Positions 17,224-26,201 of a stretch of 64,000 bases of DNA are shown piece by piece (the first letter of the stretch is position 1; each line of letters opens with the position of its first letter). The translations under genes were made by a program, and so were the position numbers. The notes under the pieces are model-generated. The model did no database searches. It saw only the letters and a list, made by a program, of their open reading frames with translations, and was not told where the DNA came from. The DNA comes from Nitrospiraceae bacterium (lineage in GTDB: Bacteria > Nitrospirota > Nitrospiria > Nitrospirales > Nitrospiraceae), in assembly GCA_035623075.1 (NCBI GenBank), contig DASPUC010000057.1, positions 53,279 to 117,278 on the forward strand, in the 5' to 3' direction.

Positions 17224-17895
17224 CTACACCGGCCACTTTTCCTCGTTCCATGCCATCTCCCAAAACATCCACTCATACCGTGAACTGATCACAAACGCCT
17301 CTTCCATTCGCCTCTTTTCTTCCTTGCCAGCTGTGCTTGCCCACTGGTCTACCTTTTTCCTCATCCATCGCTGGACTTCGGCGAACTCCGGTGACGCGTA
17401 GAGCATCAACCAGTCGCGGTACGGGTGTTTCTTGGGCGGCGGGCCTTTCCTGAGCAGATGCTGACCGACGACGCAGTAAATCCAGGCGCAAGGAAGGGCG
17501 ACGGCTGTGATCTCAGCAGCAGACCCTGATTGGACGACCGCTAGCATGTGCCTGGTGTAGGCGTAATTCGTCGGCGACATGGGGACGGTCGTCATTTGCT
17601 TCGCGGTCATCTTCCAGCGCGATCCGTACCCTTCGTGAAGACTGCGCTCGACCACGATCGTCTCTTCAGCCAGCTTCGTCAGGCGGAGAGCCGATTCTGA
17701 ATCTGGCGCTTTTAGTGCTCCGGCAGAAAACACTCGGGCGAGATCGCCGAGAAATTTCGCGTCCTGCAGGATGTAGTACTTGAATTTTCGCTCCGGCAAC
17801 GTGCCCCTGCCCAACGCGACGACGAACGGATGGGTGAGTTGGGCGTCCCAGATCGGCTTGACCAGATTTCGCAGATGATTGCTGAACGACATCAA
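17224..17895 (-). CDS. tenA: TenA-family thiaminase II / PqqC-like protein
   Basis: A 223-residue all-helical TenA protein. FKYYILQDAKFLGDLAR, PTNYAYTRHML and the Cys-bearing ALPCAWIYCVVG match TenA, where that Cys is catalytic. The C-terminal SSRYEWMFWEMAW carries the conserved acidic residue. TenA salvages the pyrimidine of degraded thiamine, and its proximity to thiD fits that role. It is preceded by sthA with an iterated-word repeat between them. Confidence 0.85.
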   Translation of the reverse strand: MMSFSNHLRNLVKPIWDAQLTHPFVVALGRGTLPERKFKYYILQDAKFLGDLARVFSAGALKAPDSESALRLTKLAEETIVVERSLHEGYGSRWKMTAKQMTTVPMSPTNYAYTRHMLAVVQSGSAAEITAVALPCAWIYCVVGQHLLRKGPPPKKHPYRDWLMLYASPEFAEVQRWMRKKVDQWASTAGKEEKRRMEEAFVISSRYEWMFWEMAWNEEKWPV

Positions 17896-17919
17896 TGACT
17901 CCTTCTGTGAGTACCGTCT

Positions 17920-17997
17920 TTCGTGAAGCGTATCTCATCTTTCGCAAGAATCGATTGGGATGCTTGCGTTTCACGTTTCACGAATCACGCTTCACGA
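17920..17997. repeat. Intergenic iterated-word inverted repeat (word TTTCACG)
   Basis: TTCGTGAAGCGT (17920-17931) is the complement of ACGCTTCACGAG (17987-17998, nearly exact). On the right side the word repeats: CGTTTCACG, TTTCACGAA, TCACGCTTCACG. It fills the gap between sthA and tenA and ends at the sthA stop region. There is no T-run. Confidence 0.6.
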
Positions 17998-18000
17998 GTT

Positions 18001-19404
18001 TCAATCGGCTGGTGGCCAGGGCCTCGGTAGGCGATTGATGCCGTCGAGCGCGGCAACCTTGTAACACTCGGCCAATGTGGGGTAGTTGAAAACGGTATCG
18101 ATGAAATAGTCGATCTTGCCACGGTAGGCCATGACAGCCTGGCCGATGTGAATCAATTCTGTCGCCCCTTCACCGATCGCATGGATGCCGAGAACTTCTC
18201 GGGTCTGGCGATGAAAGAGGAGCTTCAGTATGCCACGGTCATCTCCAATGAGCTGGCCCCTGGCGATCTCCCGGTACCTCGCGATGCCCACTCCAAAGGG
18301 CACGTCGGCCTTGATGAGGTCCTCTTCCGTACGTCCGACCATGGACATCTCGGGAATCGAATAGATGCCGTAAGGCAACAGCGCGGTGTCAGTGCGATCC
18401 GGATGACCAAACGCATGGCAGGACGCATGACGCCCCTGTTGCATGGAGGTTGAGGCCAAGGCGGGAAATCCGATGACGTCCCCCGCGGCATAGATGTGCG
18501 GGACCGAGGTTTGAAAATGTTCGTTCACGGTCAAGCGGCCACGGTCGTCGGGGGTGATCCCGACGGTCGTCAGATTAAGGTCCGCGGTGGCTCCTACTCG
18601 TCCGATGGCGTACATCAAGGTCTCGGCCGTGACCGCTCTGGCCTGCTTCAGCGTTACGTGGATCTGTCCCTCTGATTCTTTTCGAATGGCGACGACTTCT
18701 TCGTCGTGATAGAGCGTGACGCCGATGTCTTTCATTTGCTGCTGGAGAGCGGTGATGATCTCTGCGTCCATGAACTCGAGAAGGCGCGGCCGTTTGTCGA
18801 TGAGAATCACTGAGACACCCATCGTGGCGAGGATTGACGCATATTCGGTCCCGATCACACCGCCACCGACGATGACCATTGATGTCGGGACTCGCTTCAG
18901 TGTCAGAATGCCGTCGGTGTCGATGATGGAGGCGCCGTCAAAGGGGACATGGGAGGGTCTCGCCGGCTCTGTGCCAACGGCGATGACAATAAAGTCAGCG
19001 GTATGTTCGACTGAACCAGTCGTTTGTTGAATGCGTAGTCGGTGAGGATCGACGAAGCTGGCCGTCCCATACAGCATGTCGACGTAGTTACGGGTCATTT
19101 GGTTTTGCACGATTTGAATTTCGTTTGCGATAACGTGCTGGCAGCGAAAGGCCAAATCGACGATCGTGATGGTTTGCTTAAGGCGGTAATCTGCTCCGTA
19201 GAAATTCCGCTGGCGGAATCCTGAGAGGTAGAGGATGGCTTCGCGAAGGGACTTGCTTGGGATCGTCCCGGTGTTGATGCAGACACCGCCGACGACTTCT
19301 TTCCGCTCGATGATGCCGACTTTTTTCCCGAGCTTGGCGGCCTGTACAGCGGCCTTTTGGCCTGCTGGCCCCGTTCCGATTACGAGAAGATCGTAATGTG
19401 CCAT
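18001..19404 (-). CDS. sthA: Soluble pyridine nucleotide transhydrogenase
   Basis: A 467-residue FAD flavoprotein that transfers hydride between NADPH and NAD+. The FAD motif IGTGPAGQKAA is at the N terminus, the NAD motif VGGGVIGTEYA near 180, and the ATG-like YAAGDVIGFPALAS near 310. The redox-loop region reads GVCINTGTIPSKSL: one Cys only, as in SthA/UdhA, unlike the CxxxxC of dihydrolipoamide dehydrogenases. The dimer region TELIHIGQA supports the call. It lies downstream of tpx on the same strand. Confidence 0.92.
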   Translation of the reverse strand: MAHYDLLVIGTGPAGQKAAVQAAKLGKKVGIIERKEVVGGVCINTGTIPSKSLREAILYLSGFRQRNFYGADYRLKQTITIVDLAFRCQHVIANEIQIVQNQMTRNYVDMLYGTASFVDPHRLRIQQTTGSVEHTADFIVIAVGTEPARPSHVPFDGASIIDTDGILTLKRVPTSMVIVGGGVIGTEYASILATMGVSVILIDKRPRLLEFMDAEIITALQQQMKDIGVTLYHDEEVVAIRKESEGQIHVTLKQARAVTAETLMYAIGRVGATADLNLTTVGITPDDRGRLTVNEHFQTSVPHIYAAGDVIGFPALASTSMQQGRHASCHAFGHPDRTDTALLPYGIYSIPEMSMVGRTEEDLIKADVPFGVGIARYREIARGQLIGDDRGILKLLFHRQTREVLGIHAIGEGATELIHIGQAVMAYRGKIDYFIDTVFNYPTLAECYKVAALDGINRLPRPWPPAD

Positions 19405-19426
19405 TGAACGCCCCGTGTGGAAAGGC

Positions 19427-19480
19427 TAAGGTTCAGGGTGAGGGTGAGGTTGAGGCGTAGAATACACCTGAACCTTAACC
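19427..19480. repeat. Intergenic iterated-word inverted repeat (word GTGAGG)
   Basis: TAAGGTTCAGGG (19427-19438) is followed by repeats GTGAGG, GTGAGG, TTGAGG, and its complement CCTGAACCTTA sits at 19467-19477. It lies between the tpx stop and the sthA start. Both genes read leftward, so it falls in their shared leader. Confidence 0.6.
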
Positions 19481-19496
19481 TCGACCTTGCATCAGG

Positions 19497-20150
19497 TCAA
19501 CTGGCCGTGATCAATGACCTGGCAAAGGTAAATGCCTCATCCATGTTTGGCAGTTGTCCTAGTTCAGGAGTAATCTGAAGATAGCGTATTTTATTCTGGG
19601 CATCGACGACCATGACCGCGCGCGCCAGAACGTGGGGCCCCTTCAGAAAGAGCCCATGGGCTTTCCCAAAATCCCCCCCACGGTAGTCTGAGAGAAACGT
19701 CACATTGTCGATGTTCGCCTCCTGGGCGAACCGTTTTTGAGCAAACGGGGTGTCAATGCTGATCGTGATGAGTTCAACCATCTTGTCGAGGCCCTTGTTC
19801 TTTTCGCTCAGGTAGTGCGTTTGCTGTTCGCAGACTTTGGTGTCCAACGACGGAACGACACTAATGATGCGAACCTTCCCTTTGCCCTTCGTCTCGGCTA
19901 CGTTGATCAACGAGAGATCGGTTTGGGTGACCTTCACATCCCGGAGTGAGTCGCCGATTGTCACCTCTGTGCCCGAGAGGGCGGACGGACTGCCTTTGAA
20001 CAACACAGTGTGGCCGTCTCCTGCGATGGCAGTCCCGCTTGCAACAGGAAGATTCTTGTAGAGGAAAACAGACTCTCCCGTGCTTCCACAGCCAACGTTC
20101 AACAGGAGAATAAGCAGGGCCACTGCCAGCGTCCACCGATTATCGGCCAT
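19497..20150 (-). CDS. tpx: Lipoprotein thiol peroxidase lacking the resolving cysteine
   Basis: A 217-residue Tpx (atypical 2-Cys peroxiredoxin family) reducing peroxides. It is exported: a hydrophobic leader ends in a lipobox (LLNVGCGS), so it is probably lipid-anchored, unlike the usual cytoplasmic/periplasmic Tpx. The peroxidatic Cys is in PSLDTKVCEQQT. The resolving Cys, expected in the DxPFAQxRFC motif, is Ala here (DTPFAQKRFAQEA), so it must work as a 1-Cys enzyme with an outside thiol. I chose the ATG at 20150, with GGAGG about 6 bases upstream. Confidence 0.88.
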   Translation of the reverse strand: MADNRWTLAVALLILLLNVGCGSTGESVFLYKNLPVASGTAIAGDGHTVLFKGSPSALSGTEVTIGDSLRDVKVTQTDLSLINVAETKGKGKVRIISVVPSLDTKVCEQQTHYLSEKNKGLDKMVELITISIDTPFAQKRFAQEANIDNVTFLSDYRGGDFGKAHGLFLKGPHVLARAVMVVDAQNKIRYLQITPELGQLPNMDEAFTFARSLITAS

Positions 20151-20222
20151 GGTGCCCTCCTTCGTATCTTCTCTCGACGGCCGTTCCATTCTACGACAGA
20201 AATAATGAATCGGAACGATTTC

Positions 20223-21221
20223 TTAGGATTGAAGAAATCCGAGCAATTTTGCATTCACCAGGTCAGGCTGCTCCCATTGCGGAATGTGTCCGGCTCGGGG
20301 TATCCGAACGAACCGTGACCCAGCTATCGTCTGGTGGAGTGCCTCCCCCGCCTTGATCGGAAACACACGATCTTCTTCGCCCCACACGATCAGCGTGCGT
20401 TGCGTCACCTTGCCAATCCGTGGGGCGAACTGTTCTTCCCATATCGGAAGGTTCTTGCCGGTCGTCAGGAGGGAGCGAAATTGTCCCGGCCGTTGACGAT
20501 TACGATTCGACCGATCCAGCACGGCAGGTGTAATCAAGGCAGGGTTGTAAATGAATTCCTGCAGAATGGATTCGGTCATGGTCCATCCGAAGAGCCAATT
20601 GCCGAACGAGACGACCCATGCGGGCGTACTCGTCTCCAACGCACGGCGCACCGTGGGACTGGCGAGATGATCCATCACGCGGGCGGGAAGGCCGTCAATC
20701 AGCACGAGATTCGAGACACGGGTGGGATGGTCGAGGGCCATCCCGATGGCGAGCCCCGCTCCCATCGAGTTGCCGACCACGTCGGCTTGAGTGATCTGCA
20801 ACGCATCCATGAATCCAATCAGGAAGGCCAGAAGCTCGTCGGGCCGGTAGTCGATCTCGGGTTTATCAGACAGTCCTGCTCCGACCAGATCGGGGGTGAT
20901 GACTCGGAACTTCGTCGAGAGGGGCGTTTGCTGGTGTTCCCACTGCCACATCGATCCACCGAACCCATGAATCAACAGCACCGGCTGACCCTGGCCGACG
21001 TCGAGGTAGGCTATTCGTTGCCCGTTGACCGTAACGGTTTTGATCGGAATTCGCTCGAGTGCCTCGAACCATGGGGGAATTGACGATGTCGATGCACAGC
21101 TGCCCAAGGTGAACATGATCGACCATCCTAGAATGAGCAGGAAACAGATGTGACCTGGATGAGGGGTCGAGCGTCCATGGTCAGGGGTGACCAGGTTATT
21201 CGAGCTGGATGAGCGTCTCAT
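20223..21221 (-). CDS. Exported alpha/beta hydrolase lipoprotein
   Basis: About 332 residues. A hydrophobic leader (ICFLLILGWSIMFTLGSC) ends in a lipobox Cys. The hydrolase fold follows, with HGFGG, the nucleophile elbow GNSMGAG, the acid in GEEDRVFP and a His in RAGHIPQWEQP. This is the epoxide hydrolase/haloalkane dehalogenase/esterase type. The start is uncertain: the ATG at 21221 overlaps pycB by 26 bases, and a GTG at 21239 is also possible; neither has a clear ribosome site. The substrate is unknown. Confidence 0.78.
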   Translation of the reverse strand: MRRSSSSNNLVTPDHGRSTPHPGHICFLLILGWSIMFTLGSCASTSSIPPWFEALERIPIKTVTVNGQRIAYLDVGQGQPVLLIHGFGGSMWQWEHQQTPLSTKFRVITPDLVGAGLSDKPEIDYRPDELLAFLIGFMDALQITQADVVGNSMGAGLAIGMALDHPTRVSNLVLIDGLPARVMDHLASPTVRRALETSTPAWVVSFGNWLFGWTMTESILQEFIYNPALITPAVLDRSNRNRQRPGQFRSLLTTGKNLPIWEEQFAPRIGKVTQRTLIVWGEEDRVFPIKAGEALHQTIAGSRFVRIPRAGHIPQWEQPDLVNAKLLGFLQS

Positions 21222-23154
21222 CCGTTTTGACGTTATCACCTTCGGCGACGAGGATCGCGGTCACTTTCCCGTCGATCGGAGCCGGAATACGACTTTCCAT
21301 CTTCATCGCTTCAATGATCAGCAAGGGATCGCCGGCCTTCACAACGGCATCCTTGTGAACGAGTACCTGTACAACTCGTCCCGGCATGGGGGGGGCCACA
21401 TCGCCCGGCTTGGTCGGTTTCGGCCGTTTCGGTTTTGAACCGGTTCCCGTGTCGGGTGCTTCCGGTACGCCGGTGAGCACTTCCTGGATCGTTTCGAGGG
21501 ACACTTCTTCCAACTTGTCGTTGACACGAATGTAGTACGGTTTACGACCGTCGGTCTTTCGGCCGGACCCCGACACTTTCACGTGATAGGTTTCTCCGTG
21601 CACGTTCACGTTGAACTCGACCGGCGCGAGATGCAGCTCATGAGCAACGGCGGGGCCTTTTGGCGAGGACATTTCCAGCGGCTCCGGCGTCAGCTCGCCT
21701 TTTTCTCGGGCGTCAAAGAAATCCCGGGCGATCGCCGGAAAAAGTGCGAATGACAGCTGGTCCTCAACGGTCGTAGCGGACGGTGGCAGATCTTTCCTGA
21801 TCGCTTCTAGCTCTGGTTCGAGCCGATCGGCTGGTCGAGTTCGAATGGGGTCTTCGTTTCCGATCGCCCGAGCCATGACGTCGGCATCGACTGGGCCCGG
21901 TGCGCGCCCGTAGAAACCGAGGAAATAGTTTTTGGTTTCGGTCGTGATGACCTTGTATCGTTCGCCCGTGAGGACATTGAGGGTCGCCTGCGTGCCAACG
22001 ATCTGGCTGGTAGGGGTCACGAGCGGCGGATAGCCCAGTTCTTTCCTCACGCGCGGGACTTCGTCAAGGACTTCCTTCATGCGCTCAAGGGCGTTCTGCT
22101 CGGTCAATTGTGCGGCCAGATTGGACAGCATGCCTCCGGGGATCTGAGAAGTCAGAATTTCTGCATCCACGCCGGTAAAATCGCTCTCGAACTGTCGATA
22201 CTTTCTGCGGACGGTCCGGAAGTGTTCGGTGATCGGTTGAAAGGTGGCCAGATCCAAGCCGGTGTCATACGGTGTCTCGCGCAGAGAGGCAATCATCGTT
22301 TCAGTCGGAGGGTGCGAGGTTCCACCTGCCAACGGAGAGATGGCGGTGTCGAGCATATCGAGCCCCCCCAGGATCGCCATGAGAGATGCCATCGAGGCCA
22401 TGCCGGACGTGTAATGGGTATGGAGATGGATCGGGACCTTGACGGCCGCTTTGAGCCGGCGCACCAGCTGATAAGCATCGAGCGGGGCCAGGAGGCCTGC
22501 CATATCCTTAATGCACAGCGTGTCGGTTCCGAGGTCTTCCATCTGACGTGCGAGGTCGACATACCGGTCGACGCTGTGGACGGGGCTCACGGTGTAGCAG
22601 ATGGCCGCTTCCACATGCTTCCCGCAGGCCTTCACTTCACGAATAGCTCGGTCCAGGTTGCGAATGTCGTTGAGCGCGTCGAAAATTCTAAACACGTCGA
22701 TGCCGTTGGCCGCCGACCGTTCGATAAAGCGCTCAAGCACGTCGTCGGCATAGTGACGGTAGCCGACCAGGTTCTGCCCTCGGAGCAACATCTGTAGTTT
22801 GGTATTGGGCATGGCGGCTCGGAGTGCACGCAGGCGCTCCCAGGGATCTTCCTTGAGAAAGCGCAGGCAGGTATCGAACGTCGCACCGCCCCAGACTTCC
22901 AACGACCAGTATCCGACGGCATCGAGCTTTTGGGCGATAGGCAACATGTCTTCCGTTCGCATGCGCGTGGCCAAGAGGGATTGATGGCCGTCGCGAAGGG
23001 CGACGTCAGTGATAAGAATCGGCTTGCCAGGGGCCGGTTGGATCGTGAGGCTCTCCCTTCGAGGCGTTCGTCCTTTGGACGTGCGAATCGCGTGGCTCGC
23101 ATGCTGCTTTCTTCTTCCCGCTGTTTTTTTCGTGTGCGATCGTCGCATCGGCAT
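21196..23154 (-). CDS. pycB: Pyruvate carboxylase subunit B (carboxyltransferase + biotin carrier)
   Basis: A 652-residue protein. The carboxyltransferase TIM barrel (DVALRDGHQSLLATR near 50; metal His pair in HLHTHYTSG) is followed by a PYC_OADA domain. A Pro/Lys-rich linker leads to a C-terminal biotinyl domain with EAMKMES. With pycA it carboxylates pyruvate to oxaloacetate; the alternative is an oxaloacetate decarboxylase alpha chain, but no sodium-pump beta or gamma subunit is present. The first 45 residues form a basic extension (TKKTAGRRKQHASH) not usual in the family, so the true start may be internal. It lies 58 bases after pycA. Confidence 0.88.
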   Translation of the reverse strand: MPMRRSHTKKTAGRRKQHASHAIRTSKGRTPRRESLTIQPAPGKPILITDVALRDGHQSLLATRMRTEDMLPIAQKLDAVGYWSLEVWGGATFDTCLRFLKEDPWERLRALRAAMPNTKLQMLLRGQNLVGYRHYADDVLERFIERSAANGIDVFRIFDALNDIRNLDRAIREVKACGKHVEAAICYTVSPVHSVDRYVDLARQMEDLGTDTLCIKDMAGLLAPLDAYQLVRRLKAAVKVPIHLHTHYTSGMASMASLMAILGGLDMLDTAISPLAGGTSHPPTETMIASLRETPYDTGLDLATFQPITEHFRTVRRKYRQFESDFTGVDAEILTSQIPGGMLSNLAAQLTEQNALERMKEVLDEVPRVRKELGYPPLVTPTSQIVGTQATLNVLTGERYKVITTETKNYFLGFYGRAPGPVDADVMARAIGNEDPIRTRPADRLEPELEAIRKDLPPSATTVEDQLSFALFPAIARDFFDAREKGELTPEPLEMSSPKGPAVAHELHLAPVEFNVNVHGETYHVKVSGSGRKTDGRKPYYIRVNDKLEEVSLETIQEVLTGVPEAPDTGTGSKPKRPKPTKPGDVAPPMPGRVVQVLVHKDAVVKAGDPLLIIEAMKMESRIPAPIDGKVTAILVAEGDNVKTDETLIQLE

Positions 23155-23212
23155 CGGTCTCGTTGAGTCTTTTCTTCGAGGTTTGGGGTTCGCGTGTGAC
23201 CGTTAGGTCCGG

Positions 23213-24631
23213 CTAGAGTCCTTCATAGGCCGCAATCGCCGCTGATATGGCCAGTACCAAATCCTCCGGCTGTTCGAACTCGTCGTAGTTGAAGAGTTCA
23301 GGATGGGTTTCGAGGTAGGACGTGTCGAAGCGGCCTGCCAGAAAGTCCGGATCCTGCATGATGGTCTTCATGAACGGAATCGTCGTTTTCACCCCTCGCA
23401 GCACATATTCTTCCAATGATCGCCTCATGCGGCTGACGGTTTCTTCCCAGGTACGGCCCCGCACGGTGAGCTTGGCCAGAAGAGCATCATAGTAAGGGGG
23501 GATAATGTAGTCTTTGTACACGGCTCCGTCGATCCGTACGCCGATGCCGCCGGGTGAGAGGTACGCGGTGACAGTCCCAGTGCAAGGGCGGAAATTATTC
23601 TTTGGATCCTCGGCGTTGATGCGGCATTGGATGGCGTGCCCTTGAAGCGTGACATCTTCTTGTCGGATATCGAGCGGCTTCCCCGCGGCAATGGCAATCT
23701 GATTGCGCACGATATCGATCGCAGTGATCTGCTCCGTGACGGTATGTTCGACCTGGATCCGCGGGTTCATCTCAATGAAGTAGTAGCGGCCTTCCTGGTC
23801 AAGGAGGAACTCCACCGTCCCCGCGTTGTCGTAGTGCACCCCGCGCGCGATCGCTGTCGCTGCTTCTCCCATCTCGGTGCGGAGTCGGGCTGTCAAGATG
23901 AGCGAAGGAGCAATCTCGATCAGCTTCTGATGACGCCGTTGGATCGAGCAATCGCGCTCACCCAGGTGGATAATGTTGCCGTGTCGATCGGCCAGAATCT
24001 GGAACTCGATGTGATGGGGGCGCTCGATATACTTCTCTATGAACACGCTACCGTCGCCGAACGCGGCCTGTGCTTCTCGTCCCGCGACCTCGATTTTCTC
24101 GCGAAGTTCGGTGTCTGACCTGACGACTCGAAGACCGCGCCCTCCGCCTCCGGCGCTGGCTTTAATCATCACGGGGTAGCCGGCCTGTTTGGCGAAGGCA
24201 AGCGCATCCTTGACGTGAGTCACACCCTGTTCCGTGCCCGGCACAATCGGCACGCCCACCTGCTTCGCCAATTCACGCGCCTTGACCTTGTTGCCCATCA
24301 ATTCGATGGCGTGAGGGGACGGACCGATAAACGTGATGCCGGACGTCTGGCAGAGCTGAGCGAACTGCGCGTTTTCCGAAAGGAAACCATATCCTGGGTG
24401 AATCGCATCGGCGCCGATGCGTTGGGCAAGATCGACGATCTGTTGGGTGTCCAAAAACCCTTTGACCGGCCCAGGACCGACCGCATAGGCCTCGTCGGCC
24501 TTCTTGACGTAAATGCCGGTTGAGTCGGCTTCGGAATAGATGGCTGCGGTCGCGATGTTGAGCTCGCGGCAGGCGCGGATGATCCGCATCGCGATTTCGC
24601 CGCGGTTGGCGACCAAAATCTTCTTGAACAT
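23213..24631 (-). CDS. pycA: Pyruvate carboxylase subunit A (biotin carboxylase)
   Basis: A 472-residue biotin carboxylase that carboxylates biotin with ATP and bicarbonate. It shows MFKKILVANRGEIA, the Gly-rich ATP loop KASAGGGGRGLRVV, HIEFQILAD, the metal-binding FIEMNPRIQVEHTVTE and a complete C-terminal domain. The same fold serves acetyl-CoA carboxylase (accC), but the following pycB suggests pyruvate carboxylase, which would supply oxaloacetate to a (reductive) TCA cycle. I chose the ATG at 24631 by family fit. In-frame starts at 24655 and a GTG at 24667 add up to 12 residues. Confidence 0.88.
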   Translation of the reverse strand: MFKKILVANRGEIAMRIIRACRELNIATAAIYSEADSTGIYVKKADEAYAVGPGPVKGFLDTQQIVDLAQRIGADAIHPGYGFLSENAQFAQLCQTSGITFIGPSPHAIELMGNKVKARELAKQVGVPIVPGTEQGVTHVKDALAFAKQAGYPVMIKASAGGGGRGLRVVRSDTELREKIEVAGREAQAAFGDGSVFIEKYIERPHHIEFQILADRHGNIIHLGERDCSIQRRHQKLIEIAPSLILTARLRTEMGEAATAIARGVHYDNAGTVEFLLDQEGRYYFIEMNPRIQVEHTVTEQITAIDIVRNQIAIAAGKPLDIRQEDVTLQGHAIQCRINAEDPKNNFRPCTGTVTAYLSPGGIGVRIDGAVYKDYIIPPYYDALLAKLTVRGRTWEETVSRMRRSLEEYVLRGVKTTIPFMKTIMQDPDFLAGRFDTSYLETHPELFNYDEFEQPEDLVLAISAAIAAYEGL

Positions 24632-24773
24632 ACGCGGTCTTACCTCAGAATCCATTCGGCGTTCCACGAGAATGTAGACCGGTGGAAAAGCGGGCGTACG
24701 CTAGCATAGGACCCAGACAGTTGTCGAGAGAACACAAGGAGTTGAGCGGACACAGACGGGGTGAGGTGAGACG

Positions 24774-24808
24774 AGAGGCTCGGAATGCGAGAGTGCCGCC
24801 GAGCCTCT
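24774..24808 (-). terminator. Hairpin downstream of the TIG-domain gene
   Basis: The 10-bp perfect stem AGAGGCTCGG (24774-24783) with CCGAGCCTCT (24799-24808) has a 15-base loop. It lies 8 bases past the stop of the minus-strand TIG-domain gene. No T-run follows, so it may be an RNA 3'-end stabiliser rather than an intrinsic terminator. Confidence 0.55.
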
Positions 24809-24816
24809 GGGGGATC

Positions 24817-25275
24817 TTACTTGGACTTGATCAAAAGAGGTTTCGACTGAGCACTTCCGCCGCCAGCGACGATAATGATAAAAGACATGCCGGCCTTCGC
24901 TTCAGGAACCGTGGCTTCGATCGACGTGTCGCTGACATACTTAAAGTCCACCGGGGTTTTTGACGCGGCACTGAAAGTTACGGTGTGGAAACATTCCTTC
25001 GTGCCGAAATTTTCGCCCGTTATGACCACCTTGTCACCAGGTTTGGCCTCGTCCGGCTCCACTTTGGCAATTCGCGGTCGCTTGGTACGGTCGCAGGTCG
25101 GGTCTCGCTGGACTTTTTCAGCGTCAAATCCCTTAATGGATTCGGTATCGAATAGAGAGAAACCGGTTCCTTCCACCACCGCTCCTTCCTGATCGGCTGC
25201 GAATGTGGGCGGGGGGAAAAGGAGCCAGCCGGCGAGTCCGATGACCATGAGGACCGATGATCGCCATGTACACAT
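24817..25275 (-). CDS. Exported IPT/TIG-domain protein
   Basis: A 152-residue secreted protein. The signal peptide (SSVLMVIGLAGWLLFPPP, cleavage near TFAAD) is followed by a short linker and an Ig-like IPT/TIG domain with RIAKVEPDEAKPGDKVVITG and ENFGT. Two cysteines (PTCDRT and KECFHT) could form a disulfide. AAGGAGG stands 5 bases before the ATG at 25275, which decides this start over an upstream Met. It follows the phosphate-binding-like gene on the same strand by 28 bases; both products are exported and may act together. Function unknown. Confidence 0.75.
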   Translation of the reverse strand: MCTWRSSVLMVIGLAGWLLFPPPTFAADQEGAVVEGTGFSLFDTESIKGFDAEKVQRDPTCDRTKRPRIAKVEPDEAKPGDKVVITGENFGTKECFHTVTFSAASKTPVDFKYVSDTSIEATVPEAKAGMSFIIIVAGGGSAQSKPLLIKSK

Positions 25276-25303
25276 ATGAACCTCCTTGAGTAAGAACGAA
25301 TAA

Positions 25304-26125
25304 TCATTTCTCACTAACAGGGACATAAGTCTCGGCAATGATTTTTTGGCCGGCCGATGAAAGCGCGAATTGTTTGAACGCCTCAGCCACCAGATGAGGG
25401 TCTTTCTGGGACAGCAACAACACCGGTCGTCTCAGGGGATAGCGGCCGTCCTTCACAGTTGGAATCTCCGGCTCTACTTTATCAATCGGAAGCAACCGCA
25501 CTGCAACGCCTCCCGACACCACCGACAAACCCTGGCTCATTGATAGATAAGAGACAGCGGACAGCGGAGGAAGCGTGCCGACGACAGTCTTAATCACCTT
25601 GTCGTCTCGACCAATCACTTTGGCTGAATCCGTGATTTTTCCCGTGATACCAAGCTGCGATTCGAAGGCCTCGCGGATATTCTGATTGCGGGGACGATCG
25701 ATTACCAGGATTTTCGTCTCCGGACCTCCCAGCTCAGACCACATTCTGACCTTGCCAGAAAAAATATCGGCTACTTCCTGCTTTGTGACTTCTTTGGTGA
25801 AATTCGAGAGGTGAACCATCACTCCGATCCCATCCCATGCAATCAGGGTCGAGACTAATCGGGAATCATCGGCCCCAGTCACAGCAAACTGCGCCTGGCC
25901 GGACTTGACCATTTCGACAGGTTTGGAATTCTCATCCCAGAGCACGTCGACATAAGCTCGCGGATTCGCTTTCTCGAACGCACGAGCCAGCGGTTCAATA
26001 GTCGTCAATTCCGGCCCATTGCCCGCGATCACGAGATTACCGGAAACTTCGGCAAAGGCGAGGGGGAGGACGGGTCCATACAGGGCGAGACTGAAACCAA
26101 AGAGGAAGACAAACCACAGAGCCAT
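25304..26125 (-). CDS. PstS-like periplasmic substrate-binding protein
   Basis: A 273-residue exported protein. A signal peptide (FVFLFGFSLALYGPVLPLAFA) precedes a type II periplasmic-binding fold of the PBP-like/PstS group: GNLVIAGNGPELTTIEPLARAF, QFAVTGADDSRL, KQEVADIFSGKVRMW and RYPLRRPVLLL. No permease or ATPase lies nearby, so it is an orphan that may sense or scavenge an oxyanion such as phosphate, tungstate or molybdate. I chose the ATG at 26125, with GAGG 8 bases upstream and an immediate signal peptide. Confidence 0.8.
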   Translation of the reverse strand: MALWFVFLFGFSLALYGPVLPLAFAEVSGNLVIAGNGPELTTIEPLARAFEKANPRAYVDVLWDENSKPVEMVKSGQAQFAVTGADDSRLVSTLIAWDGIGVMVHLSNFTKEVTKQEVADIFSGKVRMWSELGGPETKILVIDRPRNQNIREAFESQLGITGKITDSAKVIGRDDKVIKTVVGTLPPLSAVSYLSMSQGLSVVSGGVAVRLLPIDKVEPEIPTVKDGRYPLRRPVLLLSQKDPHLVAEAFKQFALSSAGQKIIAETYVPVSEK

Positions 26126-26201
26126 GCGCGTACCTCGCTTGTCGATTCGGATGTCAGCGCGATGGGGAGACGGAAAATTCAACGGACAGCCTGCGGCGTA
26201 T

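Noticed and set aside
23213..24631. Assignment as accC of acetyl-CoA carboxylase
   Set aside because: The adjacent pycB favours pyruvate carboxylase; no accB lies nearby. Not excluded by sequence alone.
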